The notes: a model not told the origin generated them from the sequence alone. Shown: positions 37,134 through 47,541, numbered from the stretch's first letter. The stretch is DNA of 64,000 bases from Bradymonas sediminis (GCF_003258315.1 NZ_CP030032.1:3908501-3972500), one strand, 5' to 3'. Translations and numbers: made by a program.

Positions 37134-38957
37134 TCAGGGGTTTACGACCGGTTGCGGGGTCCAATGCTGGTCTTCGTTTTCGCCGTTCCCGAGCGGACCA
37201 CCGTAATTTAAGCCCCAACAATACGCCCGATTCGCGTTGAGCGGCAGCGCGCACGAATGCCTTGCCCCCAGTGAGATGCTGCGCCACCGCTCCCCGCCGG
37301 TCACCAGCACTCGGGACTCCTCGCGCGGAGTACGCCCGCCGTTTCCGAGGTTTCCGTAGCTATTATGCCCCCAACAATAGACATCGTCATCGGCGTCGAG
37401 CCCGCAGGTATTCGCGGCGCCCGCCGCGATGCTCACATAGGTGTGCGCGGGGTCGGCGCGCACCGGCCTGCTTCGGTCCAGGGTCGTCGCGTCGCCAAGC
37501 TGCATCATATCGTTGTGCCCCCAGCAAAAAACCTCGCCGGCGGTGTTGAGCCCGCAGGTATGGTCGTAGCCTCCGGCGAGCATCACAAACTGCTCGCTCG
37601 TGTCGACTTGAACCGGCAGCGGGCTATCGACATCTCCGCCATCGCCCAATTGCCCCTGGGTACCGGATCCCCAACAAAATGTCGGCCCCGCCTCACTGAT
37701 CGCGCATGCATGGTATCCGCCCAGGGTCATCCCGACAAATTTATGCCCAAGCACACGCTTAGGCACCGCGTAGTTCGAGAAATCCCCCTGCCCGAGCTCA
37801 CCCGATGCATTATACCCCCAACAATAGAGGTCGTGGGATTCCTCTAGCGCACAGCTAAACTCTCGGCTGGCCTCAATCTCAACAAAATTATACGCCCCGC
37901 TGACCGCAACCGGCCGCGCAATGATCTCATAATCCGCGTTTCCCAACTGCCCATAATAGCCTGCGCCCCAGCAATAGGCCTGGCCCTGCGCGGTCAACCC
38001 GCAGCTATGAAAGTGACCCAGCGAGATCGACTCAAATTTGATCCCGCCGAGCACCGGGGTGGGCACGTAGGCGTCGGTGTCGTGGGCCAGTTCGTTGCCG
38101 TCTCCCGAATCGACCGTTCCATGCCCGAGCATACCGTCGGTGCCATTTTGCCCCCAGCAATACGCGTCGCCATTGCTGAGAAGGCCGCAGGAGAAATAGC
38201 GCCCCGCTTCGATCTGCTTCCACTCCACGACCTCGACGCTGATGCGGCTGCTCTGGCCTCCAACGGTCGCGATGAGGTCGGTGGCGCCGAGGTCGAGCGC
38301 GGTGATCATCCCGCTACCATCGACGCTTAGGACCGCGGCGTCCTCGACCGCCCAGGAGACTTCGACGTCGCCAACCGGGTTGCCGTGTGCGTCGGTCGCG
38401 GTGACGACGGCCTGGCGCTCATCGCCCACGAAGACGGCGCCCGGCCCGATCGACAGCTCCAGCAGCGCGCTCACGGACACCGGCACCTCGACGCTAAGCT
38501 GACCGCCGTGGCCATCATCGATCGATGCGCTCACGGTGGTCGTGCCGACGCCCACCGCGAAGAGTTCGACGGAGCCAGGCGTCGCTGAGTCAATCGTGGC
38601 GACTTCGGTGTCGGCGCTGCTCCAGCGCAGCTCCTGCGCGCTGAACTCTTCGCCCAGACCCGCGGTGATCGTGGCCGTTAGTTGGGCTGTTTCGCCGACG
38701 ACAAACGCGACGGACGCCGGCTGCGCGGTGAGGGCTGGCGCGGAGGCATCGGGCTCGGTGTCCGCCTCGATATCGACGGCGTCGCCTGCGTCCGGGCCTG
38801 CGCCGGTATCGCCCACGGCGTCGACAGAGTCGCGCGACGATACGGGCGCCTCGATTTCTTGGTAAAGTGAGCAAGACGAGGCTCCCACCAGGGAAAATAG
38901 CACGAGCGAAATAACGCGATCCCAGCGTATCTTGGACGAACTCCAACGACTCCTCAC
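37134..38957 (-). CDS. RCC1/Big2 lipoprotein with 2 Ig-like domains
   Basis: Predicted lipoprotein of 607 residues, last gene of the four-gene RCC1 array. The start is GTG 38957 because AAGGAG lies 5 nt upstream. Signal peptide ending ASSC, followed by CSLYQEIEAP, the array's shared N-terminal signature. After an Asp/Ala-rich linker come two Big2 domains (about 80-165 and 165-255). The C-terminal propeller has seven blades, each with C-x9-C and a WG motif (for example FSCGLLSNGDAYCWGQN and HTCGLNTAGEVFCWGHN). The paired cysteines suggest a disulfide in each blade. Partner unknown. Confidence 0.88.
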   Translation of the reverse strand: MRSRWSSSKIRWDRVISLVLFSLVGASSCSLYQEIEAPVSSRDSVDAVGDTGAGPDAGDAVDIEADTEPDASAPALTAQPASVAFVVGETAQLTATITAGLGEEFSAQELRWSSADTEVATIDSATPGSVELFAVGVGTTTVSASIDDGHGGQLSVEVPVSVSALLELSIGPGAVFVGDERQAVVTATDAHGNPVGDVEVSWAVEDAAVLSVDGSGMITALDLGATDLIATVGGQSSRISVEVVEWKQIEAGRYFSCGLLSNGDAYCWGQNGTDGMLGHGTVDSGDGNELAHDTDAYVPTPVLGGIKFESISLGHFHSCGLTAQGQAYCWGAGYYGQLGNADYEIIARPVAVSGAYNFVEIEASREFSCALEESHDLYCWGYNASGELGQGDFSNYAVPKRVLGHKFVGMTLGGYHACAISEAGPTFCWGSGTQGQLGDGGDVDSPLPVQVDTSEQFVMLAGGYDHTCGLNTAGEVFCWGHNDMMQLGDATTLDRSRPVRADPAHTYVSIAAGAANTCGLDADDDVYCWGHNSYGNLGNGGRTPREESRVLVTGGERWRSISLGARHSCALPLNANRAYCWGLNYGGPLGNGENEDQHWTPQPVVNP

Positions 38958-39177
38958 ACCGTCTCCTTCTGGCTCGCATCTATTGAATATCGACGTGCTC
39001 AAGGTAAGCCGCGGTCTCGGGCATCCAAACCCATCCCCTCAAACCGCCACATCGCCTGGGCCCTGGCCGCACCTAACCCCAACGCCTTCAACTCACTAAG
39101 CACTTATAATAAATCAGGTTATCGCATCAAATAGCGCTCCACAACCCCGTTTGAGCGCATTCACCAGGCGATGATAA

Positions 39178-42021
39178 TCAGGGGTTCGAGACAGGCTCGG
39201 GCTTAACATAGACCTCCATTTCCCCGTCATTGCCAACGCTCCCGAAGCGGTTGTCTCCCCAACATAGCGCCGCCGTGGAATTCCTCGCCTGGCCGCAGCT
39301 ATGATGGACGCCCAATGAGAGATCGAGCCAGGCAAAATCGCCGGAGACCAGCGTTCGGGACGGCTCGACCAGGTTGGCCGCGCCATTCCCCAGGTCTCCA
39401 AATCTATTGCCCCCCCAACAATGAACCTTGTCGAAGCCATCCTTCGCGCAGGTCGAGTCGCCCCCGAGGTAGAACTCGGAATATCGGTACGGGGCGTCCG
39501 CGAGGACGGGCGTTGAGCGATTGACGAATCCGCCATCCCCCAATTGCGAGGATTGATTGTGCCCCCAGCAATAGAGCTCCTTACGCTCGTTGAGCCCACA
39601 GGTATGATTTCGACCTGCCGCAATTTTTTGAAAAGTCTCAGGGGTCGAGACGCGGACGGGGACCACGCTCGAGGTATTGCTGCCATCCCCTAATTGCCCG
39701 AACTCCCCGGCGCCCGAGCAATAGACATCCCCGATGCTATGAAGACCGCAGGAATGATTGGCCCCGATGGCGATGGCCTGAACATCGTCGATAATGAACT
39801 GAGGCAGGTTGTAGTTCTCCAATCCCCCCGCACCGACCCCAATCTGGCCGACGTCATTGCCGCCCCAACAATAGAGCTTAGACCCGGTGTCAATCGCACA
39901 GGTATGGTGCTCGCCGATCTGTATTTCCTCGAAACGAAGCGTGGTGGCTACAGCGACGGGCGCCGCGCTGTCGCTATATGCCCCCTGCCCCAACTGCCCC
40001 AGATCTCCGGCCCCCCAACAATAGGCTTTGCCAACGTCGGTAAGCCCACATGTATGAAAATAGCCGGCCGCGATGGTCTTAAATTGAACCCCTCCAACCA
40101 CCGGGACCGGCTCCTTGGCACTCTGGTCGCCTACCAACCGCTGGTTATCGGGCCCGGAGTCAACGTTACCGGTGCCGAGCACGCCATTGGTGGTATTTCG
40201 GCCCCAGCAATAGGCGTCGCCATTGGAGAGAACGCCGCAGGAGTAAAAATTGCCCGCGCTGAGTTGCTGCCACTGGACAACCTCGACCGTGGCGCGCCCC
40301 TTTTTGCCATTGACGGTGGCAACAATCTGGGCGGTGCCCAGCGCTTGCGCCGTGACCAACCCATTGGCATCGACCGTGGCGATGGATGGCATTTCGGAGC
40401 TCCATGCGACGTCAGCCCCGTTGATGACGGCGTCATTTTGGTCGTGGGCCAACGCCTCGAGTTGCGCGCTGTCGCCGACTAAAAGCAGCACCCTATCTGG
40501 AACGGTCCTCACGCTGGCGACCGCCGGCAGTGAGATCACCGGGACCCCCGCCATGACCCGCCCGCCGTCCACGGACGCGGTCAACGTCACGGATCCGGCC
40601 GATATCGCGTCCACCCGCGCGCTCATCCCGGAGGACTCGCCGATCCTTACGGCGTCGGGGTTCGGGCTCGACCAGGCGACCTCCAGCCCACTGACCGGCC
40701 GCCCCGCAAGGTCCAATGCCTCCGCCAATAACTCCCTGGATTCGCCCACGTGAAATTTAAGGAAGCCGGGCGACACACTTAGGGAGCGCGGCCGCGACAC
40801 GACCGTCAGCACCGCCGCTCCCTCCACCCCTTCGGCCGTCGCCGAGATTCGCGCCCGCCCTGCGGCCTGGGTGACGACCCGGCCGCCACCGTCGACGGTG
40901 GCCACCCCGGGGCTGTCACTCTCCCAGGTCGTTTGCACCGAGCGCGTCAGGATATTGCCAGCCCCGTCTCGCAGCTCAGCGCTGAACTGCAGGGTGCTCG
41001 TCACCTCTAACTCCTGGCTGCTCGGGGTGACCTCCACCTCGCGCACCGGGTCATTTACGCTGAACTCCACCGACCCGGTGACCGCGTCAATCGTCGCGCT
41101 GATGCGCGCCAGCCCGCCGCGGTGGGCGGTGAGGAGGCCGTCGCCAGAGACCGACAAGACCGTGGGGTCCGAGCTGGCCCAGGTGACTGGGCCAGCGGGC
41201 ATAACATCCCCACGAATATTTTTGGGTATCGCGCTCAACTGCAACGTCTCGGCCACCTCGATGCTCGAGACCTCCGGCGAGAGCGCGACCTCGGTGAGGA
41301 CATTCTCGACGGTGACCTGAGCGCGGGCCTCGACGCCGTCCACGCCGGCGATGATGCCGACAACCCCGCCGCCCTCGCCGGTCACCAGCCCCTGGGCGTC
41401 GACGCTTGCGATCGCGGCGTCCTCAGAGCGCCAGTCGACCTGCCGGCCACTGAGTTCGTTGCCCGACGCGTCGCGCAGAACTGCGCTCAGCTGCACCGTG
41501 TCGAGCACGTCGATGACCGCGACCTCGGGGGACACCACGACCGTCTGAACCGCAACGCTGACCGTCACCTGCGCCTCGGCCTGGTGACCACCGCTGGCCG
41601 CGATAATCGTGGCCTCGCCCAACTGGAGCCCTTCGACCAACCCCGAGGAATCCACCGACGCAACCTCGGGCTTTGAGCTCAACCAGCTCACCTCGCGCCC
41701 ACTCAAGACCTCGTCGCCCTCCCCATAGAGCGTGACCGACAACTGACGCGTCGCCCCCACGCCCAGGTCAACGAGCGCGGGCTCCAAGGCGACCCTCGCC
41801 ACAGGTATCGGGAGCGCGGCGTCCGCAGCATCGCTCGCGTCCGGATCGCCCTTCTCGGCGGTGGTATCCTCCGAGCCCGCGTCGTCGTCCTTCGTCGTCG
41901 CTTCCTCAAGCGGCTCAACGTCCTCGTAAATCGCGCAGGCCGACGCGCCCAAAAGTCCGACACAGACAACGAAAATCGCGAGCGGCAAGCGCAGGCTGTA
42001 CAATAATAGATCGCGCTTCAT
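39178..42021 (-). CDS. RCC1/Big2 lipoprotein with 6 Ig-like domains
   Basis: Predicted lipoprotein of 947 residues, third gene of the array in transcription order. AAGGAG precedes ATG 42021. The signal peptide ends LLGASAC and is followed by CAIYEDVEPL. After an acidic linker, six Big2 domains run to about residue 610, each opening with a V-x-x-x-P...QLSA strand pattern and holding S-x-x-P-x-V-A-S/T-V-D. The seven-bladed RCC1 propeller fills the rest. Blade four reads YCSGAG instead of YCWG, so one blade has lost its Trp. The long stalk would hold the propeller away from the membrane. Confidence 0.9.
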   Translation of the reverse strand: MKRDLLLYSLRLPLAIFVVCVGLLGASACAIYEDVEPLEEATTKDDDAGSEDTTAEKGDPDASDAADAALPIPVARVALEPALVDLGVGATRQLSVTLYGEGDEVLSGREVSWLSSKPEVASVDSSGLVEGLQLGEATIIAASGGHQAEAQVTVSVAVQTVVVSPEVAVIDVLDTVQLSAVLRDASGNELSGRQVDWRSEDAAIASVDAQGLVTGEGGGVVGIIAGVDGVEARAQVTVENVLTEVALSPEVSSIEVAETLQLSAIPKNIRGDVMPAGPVTWASSDPTVLSVSGDGLLTAHRGGLARISATIDAVTGSVEFSVNDPVREVEVTPSSQELEVTSTLQFSAELRDGAGNILTRSVQTTWESDSPGVATVDGGGRVVTQAAGRARISATAEGVEGAAVLTVVSRPRSLSVSPGFLKFHVGESRELLAEALDLAGRPVSGLEVAWSSPNPDAVRIGESSGMSARVDAISAGSVTLTASVDGGRVMAGVPVISLPAVASVRTVPDRVLLLVGDSAQLEALAHDQNDAVINGADVAWSSEMPSIATVDANGLVTAQALGTAQIVATVNGKKGRATVEVVQWQQLSAGNFYSCGVLSNGDAYCWGRNTTNGVLGTGNVDSGPDNQRLVGDQSAKEPVPVVGGVQFKTIAAGYFHTCGLTDVGKAYCWGAGDLGQLGQGAYSDSAAPVAVATTLRFEEIQIGEHHTCAIDTGSKLYCWGGNDVGQIGVGAGGLENYNLPQFIIDDVQAIAIGANHSCGLHSIGDVYCSGAGEFGQLGDGSNTSSVVPVRVSTPETFQKIAAGRNHTCGLNERKELYCWGHNQSSQLGDGGFVNRSTPVLADAPYRYSEFYLGGDSTCAKDGFDKVHCWGGNRFGDLGNGAANLVEPSRTLVSGDFAWLDLSLGVHHSCGQARNSTAALCWGDNRFGSVGNDGEMEVYVKPEPVSNP

Positions 42022-42181
42022 TGGGGCTCCTTCTAATCCAGCGAATCGACGGCGAGTGCCGCGGTTGACAGGGTGGTCGCGCGGATATGCCTAAAAGGCT
42101 GGGGCCTGACATTCCCCAAGCAACCCACGTCCATATGGCGTTCGGTTCAATTCGAAAATTATATAAATGAACCACCCAGAG

Positions 42182-42228
42182 CACAACACTAAGGGTCGCC
42201 GGGTGTTGTGATTTATCGAGCGACCCTT
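42182..42228. other. Two interleaved perfect inverted repeats (possible pseudoknot or switch)
   Basis: Repeat A: CACAACAC 42182-42189 with GTGTTGTG 42203-42210 (8 bp). Repeat B: AAGGGTCGC 42191-42199 with GCGACCCTT 42220-42228 (9 bp). The arms alternate A-B-A-B, so both helices cannot form as simple hairpins together. It lies about 160 nt upstream of the 39178-42021 gene start. The rest of 42022-42311 shows nothing else. Confidence 0.5.
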
Positions 42229-42311
42229 GAGTGTGGCTCTGCCTGGAGCCCAATGCAAATTTTTGGGGGGCGCATCGCCCCAAAAGCGCTGCGCGCGGAG
42301 GGGAGGCGGGG

Positions 42312-45300
42312 CTACGGGTTTGTGACGGCCTTGGGGATGGAGAGATATTCCTGGGGAGCGCCATCGCCGACCTGGCCGAAGTCGTTGTCGCCCCAGCAGT
42401 AAGCCGGGTCACCCGCGGCGGTCAGCCCACAGGTATGTTGGAGCCCGAGGGAGAAATCCATCCACTTATAGCCGCCCGAGACGAGCACGCGCGAGGGCTC
42501 GCTGCCATTTACGGTGCCATTGCCCAGGTTCCCCTGGCCATTGAAGCCCCAGCAATAGACGTCCTCATTGGTGTCGCGCCCGCAGGCCGCGACTCCGCCG
42601 GCGAAGACGGTCGTATAGGTATAGCCGGGGTCGGCGCGAACCGGGCTTAGGCGGTTGGTCGTGGTTGCGTCGCCCAACATCGCGCGGTGATTATCGCCCC
42701 AGCAATAGACCTCGCCGCTGGCGTTGATCCCACAGGTGAAATTATTGCCCGCCGACAGGGCCACGAATTCCTCGGCCGTCTCGACCAGCACCGGCGACTG
42801 GCTGCCGGTCGTATTCCCGTCCCCAACCTGCCCGAGGTTGCCTTTTCCCCAACAATAGGTCGACCCGGTCACGGCGATCGCGCAGGTATGCAGGCTGCCG
42901 ACGGCGAAGTCGGTAAACTGATGCCCGGAGATGCGCCGCGGGGCGGAATACGAACTCGCTGAGCCGGCCCCCTGCCCGAGTTGGCCGTCGCCGTTATAGC
43001 CCCAACAATACAGGTTATTCTCGGTGTCGAGCGCGCAGGTATGATTGGCGCCCAAACGGATCGCGGTGAACTCATACGCCCCGTTGACCGGGAGCGGCGT
43101 GGGGCTGCCGGAACCACCGCCGGTTCCCAAATGACCCGCGCCGTTCGCCCCCCAACAATAGGCCTTGCCCGTCTCGCTCAACCCGCAGGTATGAAACGAA
43201 CCGGTCGAAATGGACTTAAAGCGCCCGCGCGGCCCGCTGACGCGCACCGGCGTGACGGCGTTCGCGTCACCGACCAGATTATTCTCATCCGGCCCGGAAT
43301 CCTTGGTGCCATTGCCGAGCACCCCATCGGTCGTGTTTTGCCCCCAGCAATAGGCATCGCCATTGCTGACCACGCCGCAGGAATAGTGCTGGCCGGCGCT
43401 GATGTCCGTCCACTTCACCACGTCGACGATCGTGGAGTCGACCTTGCCGTTGCTGGTCGCGATAATCTCCGAGCGACCAACCGCCACGGCCGAGACCAGG
43501 CCAGCGGCGCTCACCGTAGCGACCTGCGGATCCGACGAAGACCAGCTAATCGCGGCGCCGCTGATGATTTCGCTATTAAAGTCGTAGGCCTTTGCCTCAA
43601 GCTGGGCCTGGTCGCCGGGGAATAGCGACACATAATCCGGGTTGACGCTCACCGACTCGACCACCGCCTTGGAGGTCACCGAGACCGTGGTCTGAATGGT
43701 TGCGCCACCGCCACTATTCACCACCGCGACCACGATCGCGTTCCCGCTTCGAAGCGCGGTGAGATCGGCGGTCAACGGTGCGCTCGACGTCACATTCACG
43801 GTCGCCCCCGCGTTGGTCGACCACTGCACGGTGACGTTGGTTATCGGCTGATTATTCGCGTCGCGCACGTCGGCGATAAGTTCGCGGGAGTCGCCAATAT
43901 TAAAGACCACCGTGCTCGGCGAAACCGTGATGGAACGCGGCAGCGTCACCACCGTAATCGCGGCCGAACCCTGGATCCCGCCGACGCTCGCCACGATATT
44001 GACGACGCCCTTGGAGACCGCGGTCACCCGACCGCTGGCCGAGACCGTCGCGATCGAGTTATTCTCGCTGCTCCACACAATTGGGCTGCCGCTGGAGATC
44101 GTGTTGCCGCCTTTATCCTTCAGCGTAGCGCTCAGGTCGAGCGTTTGGGTCACCTCAATGCTTGCGCTCGACGGCGTCACCTGGACGCTATGGACCGGGG
44201 CGTCGACCGTGACCTCGGCGGTGCCAGTGATATTGTCGATCTGGGCGGTGATGGTCGCCGTGCCGCCCTTCATCGCGCTGATCACGCCGCTGCTACTGAC
44301 CTGAGCGACGGTGGGATCCGACGAGGTCCAGGTGGCCGTGCGGTTGGGGATCACGTTGCCGCGGATATTCTTGGCCAGCGCCGTCAACTGCATAGTGTCG
44401 GTGACCTCGAGGGTCGGGGTGTCCGGCGTGATATCCACCGAGATGACCACGTTCTCGACCGTGACCTGCGCGCTCGCGGTGACGCCCTCGACGGTGGCCG
44501 TGATCTGCACGATCCCGCCCTCTCGCCCGGTGACCACGCCGAAGGAGTCCACCGACGCGATGGAGGAGTCCAGCGAGCGCCAGGTCACCACGCGGCCGCT
44601 GAGTTCGTTGCCCCCGGCGTCGCGCACAATCGCGCTTAATTGGACCGTGCCGAGCACTTCCACCGACGCCGGGTCCGGCGACACCAGCACGGTCGCCACG
44701 GGATTGGCCACCAGGACGTCGATCGAGTCACTGACGCCCTCACTGCTCGCTGTTATCCGGACGGTGCCGCCGACGACGCCGAATACGAGGCCGTCGGCGT
44801 CGACCGTGGCGATGCTCTGGTCCGCGCTCGACCAGGAGATCGCGCGCCCGCTGAGTTCATTGCCCGCCGCGTCGCGCAAGGTCGCGCTTAATTGCAGGTT
44901 CTCCGAAACCCCCACCGAAGCGGGGCGCGGCGAGAGCTGGAGCGTCGTCACCGGCGCGCTGACCTCGACCGACACGTCGGCCTGCTTGCCTCCGCTGACC
45001 GCGCGCACCGTCGCGCTGCCTTCGCGCAGCCCCTCGACACGCCCGGTGTCGTCTACCGACACGATAGTGGGGGCCGAGGTCGACCAGACGACCTCGCTAT
45101 CGACCAACACAAAATCATTGGCCCCGTAGACCGTGGCGCTCAGCTGTGCGCCCTGAGTGACGTCGAGGGCCAGCGAAGACGGGTCAATCTCGACGCGCTC
45201 CACCGGCATCGAAACGACGACATCCACCGTCGCGCTCACACCTTCGGCGCTGACCTCGATGGCGGTCCGACCGAGCGCGACCGCCTCAACCAGGCCGGTC

Positions 45301-45716
45301 GCGTCCACGGTCGCGATGGTTTCATCGTCGCTTCGCCAGACGAACTCTGCGCCGCTGACCGCCTGGCCATCGGCGTCGTTGAGCACCGCAGATAACTGAT
45401 GTGTTTGAAGCACTTCGAGCATCAAAGACGCATCGGAGACCACGATTTCGAAGAGTGGCTCTTCACCCGCGTCCGCGTCGGATTGGGCGTCGGTGTCAGC
45501 GTCAGCATCGGGCTGCGCGTCGACATCCAATTCGGCATCTGCACCGGCATCGGCGTCCTCGCCCGCCGCGTCCGCCACATCCGCATCGCTACGAATATCA
45601 GCGTCATCGGGCTTGGCCCCGAGCGGCTCAAAATCCTCGTAGAGCGCGCAAGAAGACCCGCCCATGAGTGCGATGCAAACAAAGATAATAGTGAAGGAGA
45701 AGGGGAGGCGCCTCAT
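42312..45716 (-). CDS. RCC1/Big2 lipoprotein with 8 Ig-like domains
   Basis: Largest array member, 1134 residues, predicted lipoprotein. ATG 45716 is chosen because AAGGA lies 8 nt upstream and a signal peptide (FTIIFVCIALMGGSSC) follows directly; upstream in-frame codons lie before the signal. The signature CALYEDFEPL is followed by a very Asp-rich linker (about 35-85). Eight Big2 domains occupy roughly 85-800, then a seven-bladed RCC1 propeller whose blades repeat HTCGL...YCWG. Big2 domains are adhesin modules and RCC1 propellers are binding platforms, so a surface recognition role is inferred. Confidence 0.9.
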   Translation of the reverse strand: MRRLPFSFTIIFVCIALMGGSSCALYEDFEPLGAKPDDADIRSDADVADAAGEDADAGADAELDVDAQPDADADTDAQSDADAGEEPLFEIVVSDASLMLEVLQTHQLSAVLNDADGQAVSGAEFVWRSDDETIATVDATGLVEAVALGRTAIEVSAEGVSATVDVVVSMPVERVEIDPSSLALDVTQGAQLSATVYGANDFVLVDSEVVWSTSAPTIVSVDDTGRVEGLREGSATVRAVSGGKQADVSVEVSAPVTTLQLSPRPASVGVSENLQLSATLRDAAGNELSGRAISWSSADQSIATVDADGLVFGVVGGTVRITASSEGVSDSIDVLVANPVATVLVSPDPASVEVLGTVQLSAIVRDAGGNELSGRVVTWRSLDSSIASVDSFGVVTGREGGIVQITATVEGVTASAQVTVENVVISVDITPDTPTLEVTDTMQLTALAKNIRGNVIPNRTATWTSSDPTVAQVSSSGVISAMKGGTATITAQIDNITGTAEVTVDAPVHSVQVTPSSASIEVTQTLDLSATLKDKGGNTISSGSPIVWSSENNSIATVSASGRVTAVSKGVVNIVASVGGIQGSAAITVVTLPRSITVSPSTVVFNIGDSRELIADVRDANNQPITNVTVQWSTNAGATVNVTSSAPLTADLTALRSGNAIVVAVVNSGGGATIQTTVSVTSKAVVESVSVNPDYVSLFPGDQAQLEAKAYDFNSEIISGAAISWSSSDPQVATVSAAGLVSAVAVGRSEIIATSNGKVDSTIVDVVKWTDISAGQHYSCGVVSNGDAYCWGQNTTDGVLGNGTKDSGPDENNLVGDANAVTPVRVSGPRGRFKSISTGSFHTCGLSETGKAYCWGANGAGHLGTGGGSGSPTPLPVNGAYEFTAIRLGANHTCALDTENNLYCWGYNGDGQLGQGAGSASSYSAPRRISGHQFTDFAVGSLHTCAIAVTGSTYCWGKGNLGQVGDGNTTGSQSPVLVETAEEFVALSAGNNFTCGINASGEVYCWGDNHRAMLGDATTTNRLSPVRADPGYTYTTVFAGGVAACGRDTNEDVYCWGFNGQGNLGNGTVNGSEPSRVLVSGGYKWMDFSLGLQHTCGLTAAGDPAYCWGDNDFGQVGDGAPQEYLSIPKAVTNP

Positions 45717-45868
45717 TGAAGATCCTTTTTTCCTGGCAGAAACTCGACTTGCTAACTCGGACGTGCGCCCACTCCTCACTATAAGACACGACCAAATACG
45801 GTTCAAGCACGTTGACGCATAAGCTGAGGTCGATACGCCCAGGCCCATGTGCTCGGAGAACGCCGTAT

Positions 45869-47473
45869 TTAGGGGCTCTCAACGGCCGTCGGGAGCAGCA
45901 CGAACTCCTGATTCATCCCGTTGCCGATCTCACCGTTGTCATTGTCGCCCCAGCAAAACGCCCTGTCGTCTCCGTGGGCCAACCCGCAGGTATGTTGAAT
46001 CCCCAGCGACATCGACCGCCACGTATAGCCGCCAACGACCGGAAGTCGCTGCAGCACGGTCTCTGCGGGCGCGCCGTTGCCGAGATTCCCCTGCCCCCCA
46101 AAGCCCCAGCAATACACACGATCATCGGCCTCTCCTGCGCACACCGATACGGGGCCGACATAGAGGTTCTTGTAGGTATGCCCGGGGGATGCCCGCACCG
46201 GGGCATGACGCACGGTGGTGGTTCCATCGCCCAATTGCCCATAATAATTGTCGCCCCAGCAATAAATCTCACCGGCCGCGGTCATCCCGCAGGTATAAGT
46301 CATACCGGCAGCGATCTTCACGAACTCTTCAGTGGTGTCGACGGGCGTTGGATCGACATATTTGACGACATCACCGACCCCAAGTTGCCCGTAGCTATTT
46401 CCGCCCCAGCAATAGGTCACCCCGGATGTGTCGATGGCGCAGGTGTGCACCGAGCCCAGCGAAAACTCGACAAATTTGTGCCCGCTCAGCATGCGCGGCA
46501 CCGATGAATAGTTGGCGCCCCCGGTGTCGAGCCCGAGCTGCCCCTCCCCGTTATAGCCCCAACAATGCAAATCGTTTTCGGCGTCGAGGCCGCACGCATG
46601 GTTGGTCCCCAACTGAATCTCAACGAAAATATGCACACCCGCTACGGGCACCGGGACGGGGCTAAACTCACTGCCGCCATTTCCCAGGTGGCCCGCTGCG
46701 TTCACCCCCCAACAATACGCTTTGCCCGCCACGGTCAGGCCACAGGCGTGGTAATTGCTCGCCGAAACTGACGAAAAGGCGAGGTTCCCGCTGATTCGCG
46801 TGGGGCGATTAACATTGGCGTCGCTATTGGGATGATCATCATCGACCCCGGAGTCCAAGGCCCCGTTGCCCAGAACCCCGTAGACGTTATTTCGCCCCCA
46901 GCAATAGGCATCATGATTGGAGAGGACCCCGCAGCTATAATAATAGCGGGCGCTGATCTGCTCCCAGCGCACCACCTCCACCTGCAGGGTCGCGCTGACA
47001 TCACCGACGCTCGCCCGAAGCTGGGCGTCGCCAAGCCCGACCGCCGTCACCCGCCCGGCGGCGTCCACCGTGGCGACGGTTTCATCCGAGGTCGACCAGT
47101 CCAGGCTAAAATCATCGCGAATATTTCCGGCCCCGTCGCGCACCGTCGCGGCAATTTGGGTCTGCTCGCCCGGGAAGAGCAAGACCTCAGCGGGCGCCAA
47201 ATCGACGCTGGCGGCCTGCGCTGGCGCGCTCGCGTCTACGTCGTGGCTGAGCGCGTCGGCGTCACTGCCCGCGTCGGTATCGTTGACCGTATCGACGTCG
47301 CCCTCAATGACGTCTCCCTGCGGCGAATCCGCGTCGCCATCCGCTTCCGGAGTGCCCCCCAGCGGCTCGAAGTCCTCATAGAGCGAACAGGACGCGGCCC
47401 CCGCGAGCAAGAATAACGCAAGGAGCGTCGCCGCTGAGCGTCGCACGGTAAATATAGTTCGAGCGCGACTCAT
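45869..47473 (-). CDS. RCC1/Big2 lipoprotein with 1 Ig-like domain
   Basis: Shortest array member, 534 residues, and first of the four to be transcribed. CGGGAG upstream supports ATG 47473. The signal peptide ends GAASC, then CSLYEDFEPLG, an acidic linker (about 40-95), a single Big2 domain (about 95-180), and a complete seven-bladed propeller (YSCGVLSNHDAYCWGRN ... HTCGLAHGDDRAFCWGDN). It lies 68 nt downstream of the TPR protein gene, so kinase, TPR and RCC1 genes may share a transcript. Confidence 0.9.
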   Translation of the reverse strand: MSRARTIFTVRRSAATLLALFLLAGAASCSLYEDFEPLGGTPEADGDADSPQGDVIEGDVDTVNDTDAGSDADALSHDVDASAPAQAASVDLAPAEVLLFPGEQTQIAATVRDGAGNIRDDFSLDWSTSDETVATVDAAGRVTAVGLGDAQLRASVGDVSATLQVEVVRWEQISARYYYSCGVLSNHDAYCWGRNNVYGVLGNGALDSGVDDDHPNSDANVNRPTRISGNLAFSSVSASNYHACGLTVAGKAYCWGVNAAGHLGNGGSEFSPVPVPVAGVHIFVEIQLGTNHACGLDAENDLHCWGYNGEGQLGLDTGGANYSSVPRMLSGHKFVEFSLGSVHTCAIDTSGVTYCWGGNSYGQLGVGDVVKYVDPTPVDTTEEFVKIAAGMTYTCGMTAAGEIYCWGDNYYGQLGDGTTTVRHAPVRASPGHTYKNLYVGPVSVCAGEADDRVYCWGFGGQGNLGNGAPAETVLQRLPVVGGYTWRSMSLGIQHTCGLAHGDDRAFCWGDNDNGEIGNGMNQEFVLLPTAVESP

Positions 47474-47541
47474 TGCGACTCCCGTAATTCTTTAGAAGCA
47501 GTTCGCCCGGAAAGGTTAAGCCTGGCTTAATTTGGGCAATG

